A DNA stretch of 34,221 bases from Methylorubrum populi. GTDB lineage: Bacteria; Pseudomonadota; Alphaproteobacteria; Rhizobiales; Beijerinckiaceae. The notes under the pieces are model-generated. The model worked only from the letters and a program-made list of their open reading frames with translations. It did no database searches and was not told where the DNA came from. A program made the translations under genes and the position numbers. The stretch lies in the NCBI GenBank assembly GCA_020741775.1, contig DYYG01000052.1, positions 1-34,221 of the forward strand. Direction: 5' to 3'. The stretch's first letter is position 1, and the number at the start of each line of letters is the position of its first letter. Below are positions 23,605-30,747 of the stretch, piece after piece.

Positions 23605-25065
23605 TCAGGGCTGGACCGTCCGCCGCGCCCTGGCGCCTGCGAGGCTGACGGCGAAGGCCACCGCGAGGTTGAGGGCCAGCGCCACCACGCCGATGTTGAG
23701 ATCCTGCACCGGCCCCGGCAGGCCGGGAAACAGCTTGGCCAGGGTGTAGCCGCCGAGCACGGTGACCGCGACCGTGGCGATGCCGGCGAGGATCCCCGCC
23801 ATCGCGCCGGCGCGGGTCAGCGGGTTGTTCGGCAGCAGGCTGAAGAAGAAGGCCGGGAAGAGCTGCGTCACCACCGCGTAGCCGATCAGCAGGAGCTGCA
23901 CGATGGTCTCGCCCCCGTGCAGGGTGAAGCCGACGCAGGCCAAAGCCAGCAAGGGCGCGACCCCCTTGGCGAGCCGGCCGGTGGAGGCATCGGTCGCGTT
24001 CGGGGCCAGCGGCCGGTAGAGGTTCTGGGCGATCAGGGTCGAGCCCGCGATCAGGATCATCGAGCCCGGCACCAGGGCCGTCAGCACGCCGGTGGCACCG
24101 ATCACGCCGACGAACCATGGCGGGAAGGTCTGCAAGGCGATCTTGAAAAGCGACAGGTCGACATCCGGTCCCGTCAGCCCCGGCACTTGGAGCACGGCGG
24201 CGAAGCCCGCGAAGAACACGAACAGCAGCATCAACTGGTAGAGCGGCAGGAACACCGCGTTGCGCCGGAAGGTCTTCGGATCGCGGGCGGTGTAGATCGA
24301 GGCGAAGATGTGCGGGAACATCCACCCGCCGAGCGCCGTGAGCAGGGTGGTCGAGGCGAACCATGTCGCGCTCTGCCCGCGATCCGGCAAAGCGAGGAAG
24401 CCGGGCTTGGCGGTGTCGATGGCCGCGAACATCGGGCCGATGCCGCCGTAATAGTGGTACGGCAGATAGAGCCCGAGGAAGAGCACCACGAACAGGATCA
24501 TGAAATCCTTGAGCACGGCGGTCCAGGCCGAGCCGCGCACGCCGGAGACCATGACGTAGACCGTGAGGGTGCCGGCGCCGATCCAGATCGCGAGGGTTGG
24601 CGAGATCACGCCGTAGGAGGCGGTGGCGACGATGATGCCGAGCCCCTTGAGCTGCAGCACCATGTAGGGGACCAGTGCCACGATCCCGACCAGGGCGACC
24701 AGGATGCCGAGGCTGCGGCTCTCGTAGCGCGCGGCGAAATAGTCGGGCTGCGAGAACAGGTTGCGCTCCTTGGCGAAGCGCCAGGCCGGCGGCAGGATCC
24801 AGTAGGAGATGACGTAGATCAGCGTCAGGTAGCAGAGGATGTAATAGGTCGGCCCGCCCTTGCCGTAGGCCCAGCCCGAGCCGCCGAGGAAGGTGAAGGT
24901 GGTGTAGATCTCCCCGGCCATCAGCAGGAAGACCAGCAGCGTGCCGAAGCCGCGCTTGCCGACGCTCCACTGCTCCATGTCCATGTCGTGCCCGGCCCGC
25001 GCCCGCAGGCCCAGTCCTAGGGCCACGACGACCGCGAGGGCGATGATCGGAAGCGCCGCGTTCAT
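23605..25065 (-). CDS. SSS-family sodium:solute symporter (MctP-like monocarboxylate permease)
   Basis: The 486-residue protein has about 13 hydrophobic helices and the SSS pattern: MNAALPIIALAVVVALGLGL, the conserved helix LLMAGEIYTTFTFLGGSGWA, and GGWMFPHIFASIYTARDPKT in the middle. It most resembles monocarboxylate permeases of the MctP type (lactate, pyruvate, acetate), which are paired with a DUF3311 protein as here. The exact substrate is inferred. ATG 25065 overlaps the DUF3311 stop by four bases. Confidence 0.85.
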   Translation of the reverse strand: MNAALPIIALAVVVALGLGLRARAGHDMDMEQWSVGKRGFGTLLVFLLMAGEIYTTFTFLGGSGWAYGKGGPTYYILCYLTLIYVISYWILPPAWRFAKERNLFSQPDYFAARYESRSLGILVALVGIVALVPYMVLQLKGLGIIVATASYGVISPTLAIWIGAGTLTVYVMVSGVRGSAWTAVLKDFMILFVVLFLGLYLPYHYYGGIGPMFAAIDTAKPGFLALPDRGQSATWFASTTLLTALGGWMFPHIFASIYTARDPKTFRRNAVFLPLYQLMLLFVFFAGFAAVLQVPGLTGPDVDLSLFKIALQTFPPWFVGVIGATGVLTALVPGSMILIAGSTLIAQNLYRPLAPNATDASTGRLAKGVAPLLALACVGFTLHGGETIVQLLLIGYAVVTQLFPAFFFSLLPNNPLTRAGAMAGILAGIATVAVTVLGGYTLAKLFPGLPGPVQDLNIGVVALALNLAVAFAVSLAGARARRTVQP

Positions 25066-25265
25066 GGCCCCTCCTCCGGTTCGCGGTTGGCGGGGTCGGT
25101 GAGGTAGATCAGCGCCATCACCGCCGAGGTGGCCACGGTGCAGCCGACGAGCCATGCGAGCAGCAGCGGCATGCCGAAGACCAGCGGCTCGACCCGGTTG
25201 AGGAAGAAGGGCCCCGCCATCATCCCAAGGAAGGGCAGGACCGCGAGCCAGCGGAGATGCCTCAT
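25062..25265 (-). CDS. DUF3311 small membrane protein
   Basis: The 67-residue protein starts MRHLRWLAVLPFLGMMAGPF and has two membrane helices (about residues 5-22 and 32-55) joined by FLNRVEPLVFGMP, with a charged tail NREPEEGP. DUF3311 proteins sit immediately upstream of SSS symporters and are thought to be an accessory subunit. Stop and symporter start overlap as ATGA. A longer frame running upstream through the tandem repeat is rejected as non-coding. Confidence 0.85.
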   Translation of the reverse strand: MRHLRWLAVLPFLGMMAGPFFLNRVEPLVFGMPLLLAWLVGCTVATSAVMALIYLTDPANREPEEGP

Positions 25266-25391
25266 CGCCCACCCCTCCCCGGTTCCGCTTCGCCGGGCAT
25301 TGTCCCTGGTCCGCTCATGCGCTCCCCGTCCGTTCGACCGGGAGAGGATGGGGCAGATCGCCCGGCAGAGCGAGGGGATGACGTTCTCTTT

Positions 25392-25467
25392 TGCGCGCCA
25401 AGTGTTTCGGCTGCGCGCCAAGTTTCGGCTGCGCGCCAAGTCTCGGCTGCGCGCCAAGTGTTTCGGC
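25392..25467. repeat. Tandem array of four 18-20-bp units
   Basis: Units begin TGCGCGCCAAGT and end TCGGC: 25392-25411 (20 bp), 25412-25429 (18), 25430-25447 (18), 25448-25467 (20), with a decayed partial unit to about 25480. The outer units are identical (TGCGCGCCAAGTGTTTCGGC); the inner ones lack two bases and differ by one from each other. The array is in the 250-base gap between the hybrid kinase gene and the DUF3311-symporter operon, about 125 bases before the latter's start. The remaining gap shows no gene. Confidence 0.85.
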
Positions 25468-25515
25468 GCGCCCAAGCCCGGTCCCCTGACGCTCATGGGG
25501 ATGGCGGAGGCCGTC

Positions 25516-27555
25516 TCACGCCGCTTCGGCGCGATCCCCCAGCAGGCCCGGCAGGGCGTGCAGGTTGAGGGGCTTGGGCAGGAAGCCGTCGAAGCCCGCT
25601 TCGTAGGCGGCGGCGACATCCTCACGCCCGGTATTGGCGGTGAGCGCCACCAGATGGAGCGGCGCGGCGCCGGTCCCGGCCTCGCGGGCGCGGATGCGGC
25701 GGGCGGTCTCCAGGCCGTCGAGGCCGGGCATGCGGATATCGATCAGCGCCAGATCGAACGGCCCCTGCTCCTCGGCCATGGCAAGGGCTTCGAGGCCGTC
25801 GCGGGCGAGGCTGACCCGTGCGCCGAGGCGTTCCAGCGCCTTGGTGGCGAGCAGGGCGTTGATCGGGTTGTCCTCCGCCAGCAAGACCCGCCGGCCCGGA
25901 TTTGTGGCCTCCGCCGGCGATGGGGCCGAGCCGGACGAAGCCGGGGGCGCGGCACCGTCGGAGCGCGGTGCGAGCAGACGGTCGAACAGGGAGCGGGCCC
26001 GGACCGGCTTGATCAGGTAGCTGTCGAAGCCCGCCGCGCCCGGGGCCCCGAATTCGCGGCGGTCGAAGGGCGAGAGCAGAATCAGGCTGCAGCGCACGCC
26101 GCTGCGCGCCGCCTCCGCCGCCAGCGCCCGCACCGGGCCGTCGCCCAGGCTGCGATCGGCGATGAGCCCGTCGAAGGAAACCCCGGCCAGGGTGGCGAGC
26201 CCGGCCTCGACGCTGTCGACCACCACCGCCGCCGCGCCCGAGCGGGTCAGCCGCCGGGCAAGGAACGGCGCCTGGAACGGCGAGGCCGCCACGATCAGGA
26301 TCTTGCGCTGGGGCAGTGTCGGCTGCGGCGTGGGCGCCTGCGCCCCCTCCGCGACGGCGAGCGGCAGCACGACCCGGAAAGTCGAGCCGCGGCCGAGCGT
26401 CGAGCGGGTCTCGATCGTCCCGTCCATCCGTTCCACGAGGCGGCGGGTGATGGCCAGCCCGAGGCCGGTGCCCTCGTGCCTCCGGCTGGCGCTGTCGTCG
26501 CCCTGCACGAAATCCTCGAACAGAAGCGGGATGCGGTCCTCCGGCATGCCGGGCCCGGTATCCTCGATGGTGAGGGCGAGCCCCTCCCCCGCGCGGGCGA
26601 GGCTGACGCCGACGCCGCCGCTTTGCGTAAACTTGATGGCGTTGCCGGCGAGATTCAAAAGGATCTGCCGCACCCGGTCGGCATCGCCGACCCGCAGGGT
26701 GATCAGGTCGTCGGCGATGTCGAGGGCGAGTTCCAAGCCCTTGTCCTGGGCCCGCGGCGCCAGCAGTTCGACCACGCCCTCGACCACGGCGGCGACATCG
26801 AACGGTTCCGCTGCCAGATCGAGGCGGCCCGCCTCGATGCGGGAGAAATCGAGGATGCCGTCGACGAGACCGAGCAGCGCCGTGCCGCTGGTCCGCAGCG
26901 CCTCGACATAGGTGCGCTGCTCCGGGTCGAGCCGCGTCTCGAGCAGGAGGTCGCCCATGCCGAGGATGCCGTTGAGCGGCGTGCGCAATTCGTGGCTGAC
27001 GGTGGCGAGGAAGCGGGATTTCGCGACGTTGGCCGCCTCCGCCCGACTCCGGGCCTCGTCGAGGGAACGCACCGCCTCCACACGCTCGGTAACGTCCTTG
27101 CCTGCCCGCAGCCAAGTCGGACCGTCCCGGTTCGCCGCCGCCGGCATCTCGACGAAGGAGAACCAGCGCGGAACTCCATCCACCGGGACCAGCCGCTCCT
27201 CGACCACCCGCACCCCGTCGGGGCGCTGCTCGACCGTCCCGCGTTCGATCACCTCGGGTGAGAGCGTCGAGCCGATCAGATCCAGCGGCTTCATGCCGAG
27301 CAGGGCGGCGAAGCCTTCACTGGCGAAGACGATTCGACCCTGCCCGTCCCGCTGCACCACCGCCTGGGTGGTCGCCTCCACGAGGACACGGTAGCGCTCC
27401 TCGTTCTCGGCGATCTGCCAGAGGCGGTCCTGCAGCACTTCCGCCCGGTCGGAATCGTGGACGAGGGGCTGGCGACGGCGGAGTGATACCAGGATCAGCG
27501 CCAGCATCGCTGCCGTCACGCCCAGGCCCACCAGGGTCACCGCAAGGGTGGTCAT
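25516..27555 (-). CDS. Hybrid sensor histidine kinase with two receiver domains
   Basis: The 679-residue protein has one N-terminal membrane helix (LAVTLVGLGVTAAMLALILV), a PAS domain (about residues 50-160, VLVEATTQAVVQRDGQGRIV), HisKA with phospho-acceptor His188 in FLATVSHELRTPL, and an HATPase domain with ILLNLAGNAIKFT, DTGPGMPEDRIP and GTGLGLAITRRLVE. Two receivers follow: the first (about 430-545) keeps Asp467 but has Ala-Ala-Ser where the acidic metal-binding pair should be, so it is probably degenerate; the second is canonical with ED in LLAEDNPIN and acceptor Asp606 in LIDIRMPG. It is on the same strand as, and just upstream of, the DUF3311-symporter genes. No DNA-binding partner is encoded nearby. 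Confidence 0.92.
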   Translation of the reverse strand: MTTLAVTLVGLGVTAAMLALILVSLRRRQPLVHDSDRAEVLQDRLWQIAENEERYRVLVEATTQAVVQRDGQGRIVFASEGFAALLGMKPLDLIGSTLSPEVIERGTVEQRPDGVRVVEERLVPVDGVPRWFSFVEMPAAANRDGPTWLRAGKDVTERVEAVRSLDEARSRAEAANVAKSRFLATVSHELRTPLNGILGMGDLLLETRLDPEQRTYVEALRTSGTALLGLVDGILDFSRIEAGRLDLAAEPFDVAAVVEGVVELLAPRAQDKGLELALDIADDLITLRVGDADRVRQILLNLAGNAIKFTQSGGVGVSLARAGEGLALTIEDTGPGMPEDRIPLLFEDFVQGDDSASRRHEGTGLGLAITRRLVERMDGTIETRSTLGRGSTFRVVLPLAVAEGAQAPTPQPTLPQRKILIVAASPFQAPFLARRLTRSGAAAVVVDSVEAGLATLAGVSFDGLIADRSLGDGPVRALAAEAARSGVRCSLILLSPFDRREFGAPGAAGFDSYLIKPVRARSLFDRLLAPRSDGAAPPASSGSAPSPAEATNPGRRVLLAEDNPINALLATKALERLGARVSLARDGLEALAMAEEQGPFDLALIDIRMPGLDGLETARRIRAREAGTGAAPLHLVALTANTGREDVAAAYEAGFDGFLPKPLNLHALPGLLGDRAEAA

Positions 27556-27712
27556 CGACTCAACACGCTCCCCGCCGCCGGATGGCCGGCTGCTCAGGGC
27601 GCCGACGATGCCAGCCTTGCGTGAAGCGGCGCTTGAGAAAGGTGCTTAAGGGCGTGTGAGCGGAAACGGTCGCGTTTGCTCGCGGAGATGCAACATGCCT
27701 TCGGCCGGGCCG

Positions 27713-28162
27713 TCAGATCTCCGGAAACCGCTGCAGCAAGGCATCTTTGTCGAGCTCCAGGGCGGCGGCCACCTCGGCCAGCGCCGCGTGCTCCTCGCGG
27801 CCGATGCCCTCGTGATCGGCGACATCCGCGGCGATGAGGAAGACGTTGCGGCGCTGCTCCTCCGGCCGGTCGGCGATGGCGGCGATCCGCACGAGGTTTT
27901 CCGCGCGGCCGGCGCGGGTGCGGGCCCGGCCGAGCCCCTCGTAGAGGGCATGTTCCAGCATCAGGCTGTCATAGCCCTTCTCCAGGATCGGGTTCGCCCG
28001 CATCCCCTCCAGGGCCGTCTCGAATTCCTCCGTCATCAGCTCACCGTCGGCGACGGCGATGTTGGCGCAGGCCGAGACCGCCGCCTGCATCAGCGCCTCG
28101 TCGCCGGTATAGGCCTTGAGCGTGAAGCGGAACCGCTCGACCGCGTCGTGAAGGAAGCCCAT
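27713..28162 (-). CDS. TerB-like protein
   Basis: The 149-residue, all-helical product has the TerB pattern of acidic helix turns: SACANIAVADGELMTEEFET, then VFLIAADVADHEGIGREEHA and LEMDKDALLQRF-like closing (here LELDKDALLQRF). TerB domains bind metal and occur in tellurite-resistance and stress clusters, but no other ter gene lies near, so tellurite resistance is not implied. ATG 28162 has AAGGAAG-like sequence on the opposite strand only and a modest Shine-Dalgarno; it is the first start with conserved sequence. Confidence 0.78.
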   Translation of the reverse strand: MGFLHDAVERFRFTLKAYTGDEALMQAAVSACANIAVADGELMTEEFETALEGMRANPILEKGYDSLMLEHALYEGLGRARTRAGRAENLVRIAAIADRPEEQRRNVFLIAADVADHEGIGREEHAALAEVAAALELDKDALLQRFPEI

Positions 28163-28208
28163 TCTCGATAAAAACCCTGCCGTCGACCCCCGACAACGGG
28201 GGCGCCGC

Positions 28209-28955
28209 TCAAACGATCCGCGCGCTCTCGCGCACCCGCGCCTCGGCGGCCTCGATCGCCTCCGGCGTGCCGACATGGAGCCATTGCCCGTCCAGGCGCA
28301 GGCCGCGCAGGCGGTCGCGCTTCACCGCCCGGTCGAACAGCAGGGTCAGGGAGAACGGCCCCTCCGGCGTGTCGGCGAACAGCTCCGGCTTCAGGATGGC
28401 CACGCCGGCATAGATGAAGGGCGCGACCTCGCGCTCCCCCCGCCAGTGGAGGCGGCCATCCGATTCCATGAAGAAGTCGCCGGCTCCGTCATAGCCGAGG
28501 CTGGTGGCGGTGGGGGCGACGAGGAGCAGGATGTCCGTCGTCTCCGGGTCCCAGGTCTCGATCAGCCGGTTCAGGTTAGGTCGCGGCCCTTCGAGCCAGA
28601 AGGAATCGGAGTTGAACACCACGAAGGGCTCGCCCTCGAACCGGTCGAGCGCCTTCTTGACGCCGCCGCCGGTCTCCAACAGGGCGTCTCGCTCGTCGGA
28701 GAGGACGATCCGCGGCAGCCCGGTACGGCGGGCGAGATGCCCCTCCATCAGGTCGGCGAGCCAGTGGACATTGACCACCGCCGTGTCGATGCCACCCTCC
28801 GCCGCCCGGTCGAGGGCGTGGTCGATCAGCGCCTTGCCGGCGACCTCGACGAGGGGCTTCGGCAGCGTCGCCGTGACCGGGCGCATCCGCTTGCCCAGCC
28901 CCGCCGCGAGCACGAAGGCGCGGGTGATCGGTGTCGGGATCTGCTCGTCGCTCAT
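28209..28955 (-). CDS. murU: Nucleotidyltransferase, MurU-like (N-acetylmuramate-1-phosphate uridylyltransferase)
   Basis: The 248-residue protein begins with the sugar-1-phosphate nucleotidyltransferase signature AFVLAAGLGKRMRPVTATLP followed by KPLVEVAGKALIDHALDRAA. It keeps VVFNSDSFW (metal-binding Asp), and the C-terminal WLHVGTPEAIEAAE. MurU, in the Pseudomonas recycling route, converts MurNAc-1-phosphate and UTP to UDP-MurNAc, bypassing de novo MurA/MurB. The assignment gains support from the AmgK-like kinase domain just upstream (38-base gap, same strand). A glucose- or mannose-1-phosphate enzyme cannot be excluded by sequence alone. Confidence 0.85.
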   Translation of the reverse strand: MSDEQIPTPITRAFVLAAGLGKRMRPVTATLPKPLVEVAGKALIDHALDRAAEGGIDTAVVNVHWLADLMEGHLARRTGLPRIVLSDERDALLETGGGVKKALDRFEGEPFVVFNSDSFWLEGPRPNLNRLIETWDPETTDILLLVAPTATSLGYDGAGDFFMESDGRLHWRGEREVAPFIYAGVAILKPELFADTPEGPFSLTLLFDRAVKRDRLRGLRLDGQWLHVGTPEAIEAAEARVRESARIV

Positions 28956-28993
28956 GAGGCGTTCGCGGGCCGGTTCGCAGGGGGGACGGGGCG

Positions 28994-30616
28994 TCAGGAG
29001 GCGGGGGCGTCGGGCTGGGGCGTGACGAGGTTCGGCAGGTGGGTCTCGTGCCATGCCCTCAGGCCCGCCAGGGCCGGGTGAGCGAGGTTGCGGGCCAGGT
29101 AGCCCTCGATGCGCGGCAGATGGGCGAGGTAGCCCGGCTTGCCGTCCCGCTTGTCCAGCCGGGCGAAGATGCCGAGGATCTTGGTGGCCCGCTGCGCCGC
29201 CAGCACCGCGTAGGAGCGGGCGAAGGCCTGCATGTCGAAGCCGACATCGCGGGCGCGGCGCTCGCGGATGTAGAGCCCGAGCAGGCGCAGCTCGAAATCG
29301 GCGCTGGCATTCACCCGCGCATCCTGCAGCAGCGAGGCGACGTCGTAGGCCGGGTGGCCCATCACCGCGTCCTGGAAGTCGATCACGCCGACCCGCTCCA
29401 GCCCCGATCTCTCGGGCAGCCAGATCAGGTTGGGCGAATGGTAGTCGCGCAGGCACCAGGTGGTGGGTTCGGCGAGCAGGCCCTTCAGCGCCTCGGCCCA
29501 AAGGTCGAGGAAGGCCGTCCGGGCCTCCGGGGCCAGGGTCGTGCCGCGGATCGCCGGAGCGTACCATTCGGGCATCAGTTCCGCCTCGAACAGCAGCGCC
29601 TCGAGATCGTAGGGCGGGATGACGTGCTCGATCCCCGCGCTCACCGGCACGGCGGCGGGCAAATCGGTGGCGTGCAGCTTGGCGAGCAGCCGCACCGCCT
29701 CGGCATAGCGCTCGGGCCGCGGCGCGCCGTTCTCGACCACCGGCTCCGAGCCCAGATCCTCCAGGATCAGCAGGCCGGCATCGAGGTTCTCCCCGAGGAT
29801 CCGGGGCGCCGACACGCCGATCGCCCGCAAAGCCCGATCCATGCCGACGAAGGCGTGGATGCTCTCGGCCAGCTTGACGATGGCGCTGTAGGGTTTCCCG
29901 TCGCGCACCGGCGGCCCGTCGGGGCGCGGCGGCGCGATCATCAGCACGGCGGTCTCTCCCCCCGGCTTGACCAAGCGTTCATAGGCGCGGGACGAGGCAT
30001 CGCCCTGCATCAGCACCCGGTCGGCCTCGTCCCAGCCGCTGCGGGCGAGCAGGCTCCGGATGGCGCGGGCCCGTTCGAGGCGCTCGCGCATGTCGCCGGT
30101 GCCGTCGATCCGCACGAGGCGGGCCTCCTCGCCGTACTCCGCCCGCAGGGACAGCTCGACGGTGAGCGTCGGGTTGTCCCGCCGGCCGAGGCGCTCGGGC
30201 CACTCGACCAGGGTGATCGCCGTCTCGGACAATTCGTCGAAGCCGAGTTCCACCAATTCGTCCGGACCGCGCAGGCGGTAGAGATCGGCATGGATCACCG
30301 TGCGGCCGCTTCCGGTCTCGTAGGGCTGCATCAGGGTGAAGGTCGGGCTCGGCACCTCCAGCGCGGGGTCGCGGGCGAGCTCCCGGATCATGGCGCGGGC
30401 CAGCGTGGTCTTGCCCGCGCCGAGGCCGCCGAACAGGGCCACGAGGTCGCCGGGCCTGAGGAAGCTCGCGAGGAAGGCGGCCATGTCCTCGGTGGCGCCC
30501 TCCTCGGGCAGCAGCACCTCCCAGGCCGTCCGCCGCGGCGCGGATGGCGGGGGAGCCTCTCCCGGCGATGAGCCGGGCTGCGGGCTTCCCGCCGTGCCGT
30601 CCGGTTCCTCGCTCAC
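28994..30616 (-). CDS. tsaE: TsaE - AmgK-like sugar kinase fusion protein
   Basis: The 540-residue protein joins two enzymes. Residues about 30-170 are TsaE, the ATPase needed for tRNA threonylcarbamoyladenosine (t6A) synthesis: Walker A GGLGAGKTT at 63-71, VPSPTFTLMQPYE, HADLYRL and LVEWPERLG. Residues about 190-530 are an APH-like kinase closest to AmgK, the anomeric MurNAc/GlcNAc kinase: DASSRAYERL, CLRDYHSPNLIW for the catalytic loop (Asp, Asn) and VIDFQDAVMGHPAYDVASL for the metal-binding DFQD. The GTG at 30616 follows GGAGG and is preferred to the GTG at 30634. Similar fusions are known in other alphaproteobacteria. With MurU next to it, the kinase half probably serves cell-wall recycling. 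Confidence 0.88.
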   Translation of the reverse strand: MSEEPDGTAGSPQPGSSPGEAPPPSAPRRTAWEVLLPEEGATEDMAAFLASFLRPGDLVALFGGLGAGKTTLARAMIRELARDPALEVPSPTFTLMQPYETGSGRTVIHADLYRLRGPDELVELGFDELSETAITLVEWPERLGRRDNPTLTVELSLRAEYGEEARLVRIDGTGDMRERLERARAIRSLLARSGWDEADRVLMQGDASSRAYERLVKPGGETAVLMIAPPRPDGPPVRDGKPYSAIVKLAESIHAFVGMDRALRAIGVSAPRILGENLDAGLLILEDLGSEPVVENGAPRPERYAEAVRLLAKLHATDLPAAVPVSAGIEHVIPPYDLEALLFEAELMPEWYAPAIRGTTLAPEARTAFLDLWAEALKGLLAEPTTWCLRDYHSPNLIWLPERSGLERVGVIDFQDAVMGHPAYDVASLLQDARVNASADFELRLLGLYIRERRARDVGFDMQAFARSYAVLAAQRATKILGIFARLDKRDGKPGYLAHLPRIEGYLARNLAHPALAGLRAWHETHLPNLVTPQPDAPAS

Positions 30617-30747
30617 CGCCCCAACCCTCCGCACAACCTGTCCCCCGGCCGCCCCGAGGGAGCCGCCATCATCCTAGCGGGGGATGTTTAACCATTTCCG
30701 GCATCCGGGGTGAGCCCCCGGCCCGAAGCCTCGTGTCCCGATGGCGC

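Noticed and set aside
25392..25467. Possible CRISPR array
   Set aside because: Units are directly adjacent with no unique spacers, and no cas genes are present.
25129..27261. Open frame of about 710 codons on the plus strand opposite the hybrid kinase
   Set aside because: Antisense shadow: composition is random-like and it crosses both the tandem repeat and unrelated genes. The same reasoning removes 13668-15317, 23281-25020, 29039-30571 and 30544-32469 on the plus strand.
27713..28162. Tellurite-resistance operon
   Set aside because: Only a TerB-like protein is present; no terA, terC, terD or terZ is near.
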